From ZLKRG08 sp963977625 (GTDB lineage: Bacteria; Actinomycetota; Actinomycetes; Nanopelagicales; Nanopelagicaceae), in the NCBI GenBank assembly GCA_963977625.1, contig CAXBPX010000017.1:1-16657 (forward strand): a stretch of DNA of 16,657 bases. Reading direction: 5' to 3'. The position numbers and the translations under genes are program-made. Position 1 is the stretch's first letter. Each line of letters begins with the position of its first letter. Shown one piece after another: positions 1 to 7,347 of the stretch. The notes beneath the pieces were generated by a model. That model worked only from the letters and a program-made list of their open reading frames with translations. It ran no database searches and had not been told where the DNA came from.

Positions 1-1021
1 TAATCTGACCTTCATCACCTGCGCCTTCAACGATAGTGGTTTCGTCTTTAGAAATTACAACTTTGCGAGCGCGACCTAGAAGTTCGATACCCGCAGCATC
101 AAGCTTTAGACCTACTTCTTCAGAGATTACGGTGGCGCCAGTCAAAATTGCGATGTCTTGCAACATCGCCTTGCGACGATCACCAAATCCTGGTGCTTTA
201 ACTGCCGCAGAACGGAAATTTCCGCGAATCTTGTTAACCACAAGTGTTGCGAGCGCTTCTGCTTCAACATCTTCAGCAATGATTGCAAGAGGCTTACCGG
301 TCTGCATTACTTTCTCAAGAATTGGCAACATATCTTTGATATTTGAAATCTTTGAGTTAGCAATCATTACATACGCATCTTCAAGCACTGCTTCCATGCG
401 ATCTGTATCAGTTACGAAGTATGGTGAGATGTATCCTTTATCAAAGCGCATACCTTCAGTTAATTCGAGTTCAAGACCAAAAGTATTTGACTCTTCAACT
501 GTGATTACGCCTTCTTTGCCAACTTTATCCATCGCTTCAGCGATCATTTCACCGATAGTGGAATCAGCTGCAGAGATTGATGCAGTTGCGGCAATCTGCT
601 CTTTGGTTTCGACATTCTTGGCCATCTTTAATAATTCATCAGTTACTGCCGTAACTGCCTTTTCGATGCCGCGTTTAATTCCCATTGGGTTTGATCCCGC
701 AGCTACGTTACGTAAACCTTCACGAACTAGTGCTTGCGCCAGAACAGTTGCGGTAGTGGTGCCATCACCGGCAACATCATCAGTCTTCTTAGCAACTTCC
801 TTTACAAGTTCTGCGCCAACTTTTTCATAAGGATCTTCTAATTCGATCTCTTTTGCGATTGAAACGCCATCGTTAGTGATTGTTGGTGCGCCCCACTTCT
901 TCTCAAGGACTACGTTACGTCCGCGAGGCCCGAGGGTTACCTTCACTGCATCAGCTAATACATTCATTCCGCGCTCAAGACCGCGGCGTGCCTCTTCATT
1001 AAAGGCAATCTGTTTTGCCAT
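1..1021 (-). CDS. groEL: Chaperonin GroEL, N-terminal 340 residues (3' end cut by window edge)
   Basis: This is the ATP-dependent 60-kDa chaperonin that folds proteins in the cytoplasm. Read from ATG at 1021, the protein begins MAKQIAFNEEARRGLERG. It carries the apical and equatorial signatures of the family, including the ATP-binding DDVAGDGTTTATVLAQ block at residues 81-96. The visible part reaches the KDETTIVEGAGDEGQI segment, about residue 340 of the usual ~540, and then runs off the window. The start is fixed by AAAGGAGA six bases upstream (1028-1035) and by the normal family N-terminus. A CIRCE element lies 60 bp upstream. No groES is next to it, as is common for one of the two groEL copies of actinobacteria. 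The long open frame on the other strand here is a shadow. Confidence 0.97.
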   Translation of the reverse strand, partial: MAKQIAFNEEARRGLERGMNVLADAVKVTLGPRGRNVVLEKKWGAPTITNDGVSIAKEIELEDPYEKVGAELVKEVAKKTDDVAGDGTTTATVLAQALVREGLRNVAAGSNPMGIKRGIEKAVTAVTDELLKMAKNVETKEQIAATASISAADSTIGEMIAEAMDKVGKEGVITVEESNTFGLELELTEGMRFDKGYISPYFVTDTDRMEAVLEDAYVMIANSKISNIKDMLPILEKVMQTGKPLAIIAEDVEAEALATLVVNKIRGNFRSAAVKAPGFGDRRKAMLQDIAILTGATVISEEVGLKLDAAGIELLGRARKVVISKDETTIVEGAGDEGQI

Positions 1022-1027
1022 TGCTCT

Positions 1028-1035
1028 TCTCCTTT
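1028..1035 (-). promoter_or_regulatory. Strong ribosome binding site of groEL
   Basis: Read on the minus strand this is AAAGGAGA with a 6-nt spacer to the groEL ATG, a near-ideal Shine-Dalgarno sequence. Most other genes in this window have weaker sites or none, so groEL is marked for high expression. Confidence 0.85.
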
Positions 1036-1081
1036 GAGTGTTTCTATCTTTTCCTGTGTACATCAATCAAAATCGCCCGAA

Positions 1082-1108
1082 TTATCACTCTCGGGTCCCG
1101 AGTGCTAA
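1082..1108 (-). promoter_or_regulatory. CIRCE operator (HrcA binding site) upstream of groEL
   Basis: On the minus strand the sequence is TTAGCACTC, nine bases, then GAGTGATAA. The left arm matches the CIRCE consensus TTAGCACTC-N9-GAGTGCTAA perfectly and the right arm differs by one base. CIRCE is bound by the heat-shock repressor HrcA in many bacteria, including actinobacteria. Its place about 60 bp before the groEL start fits repression at the groEL promoter. The -10 and -35 boxes themselves could not be assigned with confidence. Confidence 0.92.
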
Positions 1109-1264
1109 GACGTAGGGTAATTGAAGGTCGATTTACGCTCAAATCCGGCAAATAAAAGGCCACAATCGGGCAAATGAGCGCAAATTTAGGCGTGTGCAGG
1201 GGTAATCTTTTGTCCGAGCGCCGAGGAGATTCGACTCCGGGTGCGTCGATTGGAGATGGTACAT

Positions 1265-1426
1265 ATGGCAGAGACATATAAAGGTGACGCTTACTGCGTA
1301 AAGTGCAAAGAGAAGCGTGAATTCGAAGGAACCGTAAAGGTTTCTGACTCTGGTCGTCGCATGGCACAGGGCATCTGCCCAGTTTGCGGCACCAAAGTAA
1401 ACCGCATTCTTGGTAAGGCACAGTAA
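1265..1426 (+). CDS. DUF5679 family small zinc-ribbon protein (53 aa)
   Basis: This small basic protein begins MAETYKGDAYCVKCKEKREF and matches the short DUF5679 family that I know from actinobacteria. It has two cysteine pairs, CVKC at residues 11-14 and CPVC at 38-41, which should bind one zinc ion. The function is unknown. The start at 1265 is preferred over an in-frame GTG at 1241 because GGAG (1250-1253) lies nine bases upstream and the family begins at MAE. It is transcribed away from groEL and ends just before a good intrinsic terminator, so it is probably a single-gene unit. Confidence 0.88.
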   Translation: MAETYKGDAYCVKCKEKREFEGTVKVSDSGRRMAQGICPVCGTKVNRILGKAQ

Positions 1427-1446
1427 GCAAGTAAGCAAAAGTAGTT

Positions 1447-1482
1447 AAACCCGTCTCGGTAAACGAGGCGGGTTTTTCTTTT
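1447..1482 (+). terminator. Rho-independent terminator after the DUF5679 gene
   Basis: A 12-bp stem (AAACCCGTCTCG pairing with CGAGGCGGGTTT, one G-U pair) closes a GTAAA loop. It is followed by a T-rich run, TTTTTCTTTT. It starts 21 bp after the stop codon of the 53-aa zinc-ribbon gene and separates it from yajQ. Confidence 0.9.
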
Positions 1483-1509
1483 AATTGAAAGGTTGTTACT
1501 TTACCCATT

Positions 1510-1998
1510 ATGGCTGATAGCAGTTTCGATATCGTTTCTAAAATTGATCGCGCCGAATTGGATAATGCGATTAACCAGGCTTCTCGCGAGCTAGATACCC
1601 GTTTCGATTTCAAAGGCACCGGCACCAAGCTTGAAATTGCTGGTGATGTTATAAAAATTGAATCCGAAACTGAAGAGCGCGCCAAAGCTGCGCTAGAAGT
1701 ATTAAAAGAGAAGATGATCAAACGAAATGTTTCGCTAAAGCATTTGGATCCATCTGAACCGCAACAATCAGGCAAACTCACCAAAATTAATTGCCCGCTT
1801 AAAGAAGGCATCTCTACTGAAAATGCCAAGAAAGTTGCTAAGTTGATTAAAGATGAGGGTCCAAAAACTGTAAAGACCCAAATCCAAGGAGACGAACTTC
1901 GGGTATCAAGTAAATCTCGAGATGACTTACAGTCAGTAATTGCTCTTGTAAAAAATGCTACATTGGATTTTGCAGTTCAATTTGTAAACTATCGATAA
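1510..1998 (+). CDS. yajQ: YajQ family nucleotide-binding protein
   Basis: The 162-aa protein has the full length and typical beginning of YajQ (ADSSFDIVSKIDRAELDNAI) and the usual ending in a VQFVNYR-type tail. YajQ proteins are small two-domain cytoplasmic proteins that bind nucleic acids or nucleotides. Some members bind cyclic di-GMP, but nothing here shows that this one does. No close Shine-Dalgarno sequence is visible; GAAAGG at 1487-1492 is 17 bases from the ATG. Transcription probably starts in the short gap after the terminator at 1447-1482. rarD follows after only 8 bp, suggesting co-transcription. Confidence 0.95.
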   Translation: MADSSFDIVSKIDRAELDNAINQASRELDTRFDFKGTGTKLEIAGDVIKIESETEERAKAALEVLKEKMIKRNVSLKHLDPSEPQQSGKLTKINCPLKEGISTENAKKVAKLIKDEGPKTVKTQIQGDELRVSSKSRDDLQSVIALVKNATLDFAVQFVNYR

Positions 1999-2006
1999 GC
2001 AATTAA

Positions 2007-2888
2007 TTGAATAAATATAAAATCGGCCTAACTTTTGGCATTTTGGCACATGTGCTGTGGGGGCTCTTTCCGCTTTATTGGCCACTACTAAAACCGGCCA
2101 CTGCGCTAGAAATTGTTTCGCACCGCGCAACTTGGACTTCCGTTTTTTGTATTTTTATTCTGGCTTTCCAAAAACAGTTACGCCACATGTTTACATTAAT
2201 GTTCACCAAAAAGATTTTCATAAGATTAGTAATTGCATCTGCACTAATCTCAGTAAATTGGTTGGTGTACATCTGGGCCACTAATCATGGACATGTTGTA
2301 GAAGCAGCACTGGGTTATTACATAAATCCCCTGTTTATTATTGCTTTTGGCGTAGTTTTACTAAAAGAAGAGCTGCGCAAACTGCAGTGGGTCGCGGTGG
2401 GACTTGGCGCTATCGGTGTACTCGTATTAACTATCGATTATGGTCGATTACCTTGGATTGCACTTACTTTGGCGACTTCTTGGGGATCTTACGGACTGAT
2501 AAAAAAACGCTTAAACCTCGGCGCGCTAGAAGGTTTAGCTATCGAAACCTTAATTTCATTTATTCCTTACGCAGGCTTTTTGATTTATCTAGCCTCACAA
2601 GGAACGGGTCAATGGGGTCAAAAACCAAGTTTGACGATTCTTTTAACTGCAGCTGGTGCAGTGACCGCAATTCCGTTGCTTTTATTTAATGGAGCTGCAA
2701 CTCGCTTACCTTATTCAACTTTAGGATTGTTACAGTACATAACTCCAACTTTGCAATTTTCAATTGGAGTTTGGATAAATCACGAATCCATGCCTACTGC
2801 ACGTTGGATTGGTTTTATTATTATTTGGTTTGCTCTGTTTGCACTTGCAACAGATTTAGTTAAACAGACTAAATCCCCATCAGCTTAA
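2007..2888 (+). CDS. rarD: RarD/EamA family membrane transporter
   Basis: This 293-aa, highly hydrophobic protein has about ten predicted membrane segments. It has the RarD pattern of the drug/metabolite transporter superfamily: an early GILAHVLWGLFPLYWPLL, then EIVSHRATWT and ALGYYINPLF. RarD was named from chloramphenicol resistance, but the natural substrate of most members is unknown. The start is TTG at 2007, 8 bp after the yajQ stop, with no obvious ribosome binding site, so it is probably translated in coupling with yajQ. Its 3' end overlaps the 3' end of the convergent exporter gene by 20 bp. Confidence 0.9.
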   Translation: MNKYKIGLTFGILAHVLWGLFPLYWPLLKPATALEIVSHRATWTSVFCIFILAFQKQLRHMFTLMFTKKIFIRLVIASALISVNWLVYIWATNHGHVVEAALGYYINPLFIIAFGVVLLKEELRKLQWVAVGLGAIGVLVLTIDYGRLPWIALTLATSWGSYGLIKKRLNLGALEGLAIETLISFIPYAGFLIYLASQGTGQWGQKPSLTILLTAAGAVTAIPLLLFNGAATRLPYSTLGLLQYITPTLQFSIGVWINHESMPTARWIGFIIIWFALFALATDLVKQTKSPSA

Positions 2889-3876
2889 CTGCGGCTAAAG
2901 CAACTCCGGCTACAATTACCCAAGCAATTAGACCCATCATCATCGGTTTTGGTCCAATCTTACGAATATTGTTCCATTTAACATTGGCACCAAGTGCAAC
3001 TAAACCAGCACCGAGTAACCATTTGGATAACAACACAATATCTTCTGTAATTCTGGTTGGCAGCTCAACTGTATTGTGAAAGATTGATACCGCAATAAAA
3101 CCCAATACAAAGAATGGAATTAGTGGCACTTTTTCGCTCTGTTCTGCAGCTTTATTAATGCTTCTTAAATACTTTCGATGTCTCATGGAAAGTATTAACA
3201 CAATAGGTGCAAGTAAACAGACGCGTGCAAGTTTGACCACAATCGCGGCGGCAATCGCATCTTGATTCCAGACCGATGCAGTTGCAATTACCTGCCCGAC
3301 ATCATGAACTGCCGCGCCAGCCCAGGCGCCGAAAGTTGCAGTGGACAGGTTTAATAAATGCCCTAAAAATGGCAGTGTCACAATAGATAAAGTGCCGCAT
3401 AAAGAGATCAATGCAATTGCGTAAGAAGTCTCTTCTTGAGTTGCTCTGGTTTGTGGTCTTATCGCTGCAACTGCAGTAGCGCCACATACTCCAAAACCAA
3501 CTCCGATTAAAAGTCCCAAATCTCCGGACATACCAAATAATTTTGATAAAAATAAAATGCCAAAGATCGTGAAAGTTACAACTACCAGAACAGTGATTAC
3601 ACCTTTGATGCCAATTTTTTCCAGAGCAGCCACACTCAGCTGAAATCCCAGTAGCGCGACACCAATTCGCATTATTTGTTTGCTCGCAATTTTGGTTCCG
3701 GATTCTGCCCAAGTTGGCCACACTGCTAGATTAGAAACTAGAAATCCAAAAAGCACGGATAAAGCTAATGGGCTAATTGCCGGTTGTAACTTATTGATTT
3801 CAAAAGCAATTGCCACCAATGTTGCAATCAGTGCAAATCCTGGAATTGTCTTGGTTAGAGTAATTTTGAGCTCCAA
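2869..3876 (-). CDS. YeiH/SuyZ-type membrane protein, candidate sulfite exporter
   Basis: This 335-aa protein of about ten membrane segments belongs to the YeiH family (Cons_hypoth698, PF03601; 'putative sulfate exporter'). Characteristic motifs are GVGFGVCGATAVAA and GAAVHDVGQV. Family members lie next to sulfolactate and cysteate lyase genes in other bacteria (SuyZ, CuyZ), where they are thought to export the sulfite released. Here it is the last gene of the suyA-suyB-slcC-comC operon, which supports the same role. The start is TTG at 3876, overlapping comC by 22 nt. An in-frame stop lies two codons upstream, so no longer form is possible. Substrate and direction of transport are inferred from context. 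Confidence 0.85.
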   Translation of the reverse strand: MELKITLTKTIPGFALIATLVAIAFEINKLQPAISPLALSVLFGFLVSNLAVWPTWAESGTKIASKQIMRIGVALLGFQLSVAALEKIGIKGVITVLVVVTFTIFGILFLSKLFGMSGDLGLLIGVGFGVCGATAVAAIRPQTRATQEETSYAIALISLCGTLSIVTLPFLGHLLNLSTATFGAWAGAAVHDVGQVIATASVWNQDAIAAAIVVKLARVCLLAPIVLILSMRHRKYLRSINKAAEQSEKVPLIPFFVLGFIAVSIFHNTVELPTRITEDIVLLSKWLLGAGLVALGANVKWNNIRKIGPKPMMMGLIAWVIVAGVALAAVKLMGI

Positions 3877-4856
3877 GCATCAATTTCTGAATTTACCGAG
3901 TCAGTGATCTCAAATTCAGTGTCTTCGGAGATTTCAAATGGATTCTTTCTATTTTTTCCAGGCAATCTACCGCCAGCGCTTTCAATTCTTTTTGATAAAT
4001 CTTCCATGCGATTATCACCATCAACTGTTAACGCTTCGGCTTTTATTGCGATTACAAAATGTGAAATATCTTGAGGTAAATGAGCGACTTTATTATCAAA
4101 CATATCTGGGACATCCGCTGCTAACTTTGGTCCTACCAGTGCACCGGTAAGAGATTCCACTAAAACTGCTAATGCATATCCTTTTACTCCGCCCAATGGA
4201 GCTAACATGCCATTTAATGCAACTTTGGCATCAATTGTTGGTTGACCTGATTGATCAAAAGCCCAACCAGGTTCGAGCGCTTCATTTTTCTGAGCTTTTG
4301 CTGCGATTTTTCCACGAGCCACCGCGCTGGTCGCTAAATCAATAATTGTTGGTGGTTTGCCTGGAACGCCGGCGGCAATTGGCGATGTCGAAAGTAACGG
4401 TTTATTACCGCCCCAAGGTGGCATCACTGCTGGGCCATTGCTAAAAACTATTCCGACCAGATTTTTATTTAACATTGGCCATACGTAAAGTCCAAGTGCA
4501 CCACAATGATTTGATTTTCCAATTCCGACAGCTGCAATTCCTTGATCATGCGCTAAATTTGCCGCAACTTCCGCTGCTTTCTTTACTTGCCAATGTCCCA
4601 TTCCAGATTCACCATCAAAAATACGTAGTGATGGCAAATTAGTAATCTCTTTTAGCTTGGCATTTGAATTAATTCCACCAGAAGTTAGTCGTTCTAAATA
4701 GAATGGTAGTCGCATTAATCCGTGACTTCCGATTCCCCATACATCACTTGCCACAATACAACTTGCAGTTACGACGGCTGCTTCACTTTCCATCCCAGTT
4801 GCTTCTAACAATCTCGAAGCCTGATCCACTGCGGATTTATATTTTAATTTTGCCAT
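3855..4856 (-). CDS. comC: Ldh2-family dehydrogenase, probable (R)-sulfolactate dehydrogenase ComC
   Basis: This 333-aa protein belongs to the malate/L-lactate dehydrogenase 2 family (PF02615). That family uses NAD(P)H to interconvert 2-oxo acids and 2-hydroxy acids. The conserved SHG is at residues 44-46 and the catalytic-site motif GIGKSNHCGALG at 111-122 (His117). Family substrates include malate, ureidoglycolate and sulfolactate. The neighbours slcC and suyAB point to ComC, which reduces 3-sulfopyruvate to (R)-sulfolactate, the substrate of SuyAB. The start is ATG at 4856, overlapping the slcC stop as TGATG. The preceding TTG codon is possible but less likely. The substrate is inferred from context. 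Confidence 0.85.
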   Translation of the reverse strand: MAKLKYKSAVDQASRLLEATGMESEAAVVTASCIVASDVWGIGSHGLMRLPFYLERLTSGGINSNAKLKEITNLPSLRIFDGESGMGHWQVKKAAEVAANLAHDQGIAAVGIGKSNHCGALGLYVWPMLNKNLVGIVFSNGPAVMPPWGGNKPLLSTSPIAAGVPGKPPTIIDLATSAVARGKIAAKAQKNEALEPGWAFDQSGQPTIDAKVALNGMLAPLGGVKGYALAVLVESLTGALVGPKLAADVPDMFDNKVAHLPQDISHFVIAIKAEALTVDGDNRMEDLSKRIESAGGRLPGKNRKNPFEISEDTEFEITDSVNSEIDAWSSKLL

Positions 4857-5779
4857 CAAATTTTTCCAACCGAATGGGTAGCTTTCTTTCCATCTAAGAC
4901 TAATTCAATATTGTCAACCAAGATTTTATTGATCGCTAGTTGGGATTCTTTGGTGATTCCAGCAATATGCGGGGTTAAAATTATATTTTCTAAATTCTCT
5001 AACTCACCGATAGTTGGTGGTTCACTCACGCGCACATCAAGTGCGGCACCGGCAATTTGTTTATCTTTTAGCGCATTTTTTAGATCGGTCTCATTTACCA
5101 ATTCGCCACGTCCAACATTTATCAATAATGCAGTCGGCTTCATTTTGGCAAAAAACTCTTTATTTACAGAACCCACAGTTTCAGCGGTGGCTGGCATATG
5201 CACACTGATCACATCAGATTGGCTAATAACTTCATCCAAACTAGCCATCTGGATCTCTTGATTTCCCTGAAAAAATGGGTCATATCCAAGTACTTTGCAA
5301 TTAAATCCCTTGAGTAAATGGGCGGTGGCTCGACCGGTAGCACCGCATCCAAGTAAGCCCCAAGTTTTTCCGGTGATTTCAATACCCGCAGTTCTATTCC
5401 AACTTCCGGCTTTGGTTATTTTGTCTTGTGTTGCAATATTTCTACTAAGCGATAGGGCTAAGCTCAATGTTAGTTCGGCTACCGCCACTGCATTAGCACC
5501 AAGTCCAGCAACTACCACTACTCCGGCATTATCTGCTGCCGCAATATCTATGTTATCTAAACCCACACCTGCTCGAGCAATTACTTTTAATTTAGGCGCT
5601 GCCGCAATAATCTCTGCGGTTACTTTTGTACGATTGCGAACCACTAAAGCTTCGGCATCTTTGATTGCTTCGATTAATTTACTTCGATCTTCCCAAAGAT
5701 TTGGATCTTGATGTATGGAACGCCGTTTCGATAATTCTTCGAACGGCGCTCCCCACACATCCTCTGAAATTAAAATCAC
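4856..5779 (-). CDS. slcC: D-2-hydroxyacid dehydrogenase family, probable (S)-sulfolactate dehydrogenase SlcC
   Basis: This 307-aa protein belongs to the D-isomer-specific 2-hydroxyacid dehydrogenases, the PhdH/SerA type. The dinucleotide motif GLLGCGATGRA is at residues 141-151 and Asp167 follows in GYDPF, suggesting NAD. The catalytic triad is visible as Arg224 (NVGRGE), Glu253 (RVSEPP) and His271 (LTPHIAG). Beside suyAB and comC the expected role is SlcC: oxidation of (S)-sulfolactate to sulfopyruvate. With ComC it inverts the configuration. The start is GTG at 5779, sharing GTGA with the suyB stop. The longer reading to 5839 would only add a suyB-encoded shadow. A phosphoglycerate or other hydroxyacid dehydrogenase is the alternative. 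Confidence 0.87.
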   Translation of the reverse strand: MILISEDVWGAPFEELSKRRSIHQDPNLWEDRSKLIEAIKDAEALVVRNRTKVTAEIIAAAPKLKVIARAGVGLDNIDIAAADNAGVVVVAGLGANAVAVAELTLSLALSLSRNIATQDKITKAGSWNRTAGIEITGKTWGLLGCGATGRATAHLLKGFNCKVLGYDPFFQGNQEIQMASLDEVISQSDVISVHMPATAETVGSVNKEFFAKMKPTALLINVGRGELVNETDLKNALKDKQIAGAALDVRVSEPPTIGELENLENIILTPHIAGITKESQLAINKILVDNIELVLDGKKATHSVGKI

Positions 5780-6942
5780 GCGCTGATATATAGCTTTGTG
5801 AAAGTAAATTCGCGGTGGCCAGTAACTTCGGCGGCACACAAACGACCATTTACAGTTTTGTAAATTACGTCCATCATCATGTCGCCAGCTTTGGTTAGAT
5901 CATATTCATATCGCAACAAACCAGAGACATCTAAATCAATATGCTCTCTCATGCTTGCCGCAGTCTTTTTGTTGGCAGTTAATTTCAATACCGGAACGAT
6001 TGGATTTCCAATTACATTTCCTTGGCCGGTTGGGAAAAGGTGAATCACCGCTCCGCCAGCTGCCATCAAAGTTACACACTCTGCCGCCGCAGATGATGAG
6101 TTCATGAAGTACAGACCTTTTTTATTTGGATCTGGTTGTTCGGCATAATCCAAAACTCCAACAACTGGAACTGAACCAGTTTTTGCAATGTTTCCAAGCG
6201 CTTTCTCTTCAATAGTGGTTAATCCACCAGCGATATTGCCTTGAGTTGGCTGTGAACCAAGCAGATTAGCGCCGGTTGCTTCAATGACTTCAATATATTT
6301 ATCGTAAGTATTCTGAAAAGCAGTGCGGCAAGCATCATCAATGCAACGATCTGCAATTAAATGTTCGCCACCAGTTAGTTCTGATGTTTCACCAAAAAAT
6401 ACGGTGCCACCAGCTTCTACCCAACGATCTACTGCTTGCGAAGTTGTTGGGCATGAACCAAGTCCAGAAGTGGTATCTGACTCGCCACATTTAATTGACA
6501 TAATCATTTCGCCAATTTCAGCTGGTTCACGTTCTAGACCAGATGCATCTTGCAAAAACATTGCAGCCATACGTGAAGCTTCAGTAATTGTTTGCAAATC
6601 GCCTTTGCCTTCAATTGAAAAAGCGGCAACGGGCTTGCCAGATTTTGCAATGCCTTCGGCAACTCGATTGGTCCACTTTGGTTCGATGCCAATCACAATT
6701 ACGGCAGCCACATTTGCATTCATTCCAGTGCCAATTAATGTTTTAAAAGTTAACTCTAAATCTTGTCCAAATTGCAATCTGCCAAATGCATGTGGCAACG
6801 CAAGTGTTCCGGGAATAACTTTTGCAACTGCTTCTGCGGCAGCATTTGATAAGTCATCAAGTGGCAAGATAATTACGTGATTGCGGATACCGATGGTGCC
6901 GTTTGGACGGCGGTATCCCATTAAGCGCGGCTTGCTTCCCAT
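5776..6942 (-). CDS. suyB: (R)-sulfolactate sulfo-lyase large subunit SuyB (UxaA family)
   Basis: This 388-aa protein is the large domain of the altronate/galactarate dehydratase (UxaA) superfamily. It begins with the typical GYRRPNGTIGIRNHVIILP. The core is around residues 151-193 (KCGESDTTSGLGSCPTTS, then GGTVFFGETSELTGGE), where the family's metal site is expected. SuyAB splits 3-sulfolactate into pyruvate and sulfite. Sulfolactate is favoured over altronate because the SAF subunit is a separate gene and because slcC, comC and a sulfite-exporter-type gene follow. The ATG at 6942 overlaps suyA by 22 nt but has an excellent GAGGAG site. A second ATG at 6921 forms TAATG with the suyA stop but lacks such a site. 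Confidence 0.88.
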   Translation of the reverse strand: MGSKPRLMGYRRPNGTIGIRNHVIILPLDDLSNAAAEAVAKVIPGTLALPHAFGRLQFGQDLELTFKTLIGTGMNANVAAVIVIGIEPKWTNRVAEGIAKSGKPVAAFSIEGKGDLQTITEASRMAAMFLQDASGLEREPAEIGEMIMSIKCGESDTTSGLGSCPTTSQAVDRWVEAGGTVFFGETSELTGGEHLIADRCIDDACRTAFQNTYDKYIEVIEATGANLLGSQPTQGNIAGGLTTIEEKALGNIAKTGSVPVVGVLDYAEQPDPNKKGLYFMNSSSAAAECVTLMAAGGAVIHLFPTGQGNVIGNPIVPVLKLTANKKTAASMREHIDLDVSGLLRYEYDLTKAGDMMMDVIYKTVNGRLCAAEVTGHREFTFTKLYISA

Positions 6943-7220
6943 CGATAACTCCTCATGTTGTGTGTGTGAATGTAATCGCCTTTTTTAATCGCAGCTGACG
7001 CTAAGCCAACTTTGATTCCGTATTTGATGATTGCTCCGCCTTCAGGGATATCTGTCAATGCAAATTTATGTCCCAACGGAATCGCATGGTTTAGAACTTC
7101 GGTATATGCAGTTCCTTCTTTAACTGAAAGTCCCTGCAAGGTTCCAGGTTCTAGATCATCCATCGCAACTGCAACGTTATCGCCGTCATGATGAAGTAAG
7201 AACTGTGGAGGTGTAGCCAT
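6921..7220 (-). CDS. suyA: (R)-sulfolactate sulfo-lyase small subunit SuyA (SAF domain)
   Basis: This 99-aa protein is a single SAF domain, the small subunit or domain of the UxaA superfamily. Its middle reads LNHAIPLGHKFALTDIPEGGAIIKYG and it ends in GDYIHTHNMRS, both typical. In SuyAB it pairs with SuyB to release sulfite from sulfolactate. The start is ATG at 7220, with GAGGAG five bases upstream (7226-7231). It is the first gene of the five-gene minus-strand operon suyA-suyB-slcC-comC-suyZ. A promoter and a putative operator lie directly upstream and face the divergent 7348-8445 gene. Confidence 0.88.
   Translation of the reverse strand: MATPPQFLLHHDGDNVAVAMDDLEPGTLQGLSVKEGTAYTEVLNHAIPLGHKFALTDIPEGGAIIKYGIKVGLASAAIKKGDYIHTHNMRSYRWEASRA
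6949..6954 (-). promoter_or_regulatory. Ribosome binding site that fixes the suyB start inside suyA
   Basis: GAGGAG on the minus strand lies six bases before the ATG at 6942 and inside the suyA coding region. It decides for the longer suyB start over the ATG at 6921. Confidence 0.75.
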
Positions 7221-7253
7221 GTGAGCTCCTCACTTTAGGTTAGAAAATGGTCC

Positions 7254-7268
7254 AGTGGTCTGACCTCT
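7254..7268. promoter_or_regulatory. Operator copy 1 (suyA side), putative GntR/FadR-type site
   Basis: AGTGGTCTGACCTCT, core GGTC-T-GACC, a perfect 9-bp inverted repeat. It is one of three near-identical copies in the window. Seen from suyA it begins six bases after the -10 box, so a bound protein would sit on the transcription start. A second half site, TGGTCC, lies next to it at 7248-7253. FadR-type GntR regulators bind TGGT/ACCA-like inverted repeats, and such a regulator is encoded at 10208-10906. Assignment to that protein is inference. Confidence 0.75.
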
Positions 7269-7274
7269 GGCGGC

Positions 7275-7304
7275 AGTCTAGATGGAATTTGCGCCTAATT
7301 TCAA
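7275..7304 (-). promoter_or_regulatory. Promoter of the suyA operon
   Basis: On the minus strand there is TTGAAA (7299-7304) as -35, an 18-bp spacer and TAGACT (7275-7280) as -10. The expected start is near 7268, at the edge of the operator at 7254-7268. The isomerase promoter at 15565-15593 has the same -10 core and the same distance to its operator, which strengthens both calls. Confidence 0.6.
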
Positions 7305-7328
7305 GCCTTGCCTCCCAATTTTTTACCT

Positions 7329-7343
7329 AGTGGTCTAACCTTT
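7329..7343. promoter_or_regulatory. Operator copy 2 (just before the 7348 start)
   Basis: AGTGGTCTAACCTTT, matching copy 1 at 13 of 15 positions. It ends four bases before the ATG at 7348, where a Shine-Dalgarno sequence would otherwise be. No convincing -10/-35 pair could be assigned on the plus strand. The gene probably has a very short leader, so a bound regulator would block the start of transcription. Confidence 0.65.
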
Positions 7344-7347
7344 AGCC

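Noticed and set aside
36..830. Long 264-aa plus-strand open frame opposite groEL
   Set aside because: It is antisense to a clearly conserved GroEL sequence, is Ser/Ala/Thr-rich as expected of a shadow frame, and has no recognisable domain.
1221..1240. GGAG-ATTCGA-CTCC hairpin resembling the T-arm of a tRNA
   Set aside because: The loop has six bases instead of seven, and no acceptor stem or anticodon arm can be found on either strand around it.
1044..1829. 261-aa minus-strand open frame over CIRCE, the zinc-ribbon gene and yajQ
   Set aside because: It crosses a regulatory site, a terminator and two conserved genes on the other strand and has no family features.
5776..7220. Altronate or galactarate dehydratase (UxaA) as the identity of the two-gene lyase
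   Set aside because: The fold is shared, but the separate small SAF subunit and the following slcC-, comC- and exporter-type genes match sulfolactate lyase loci, and no uronate genes are present.
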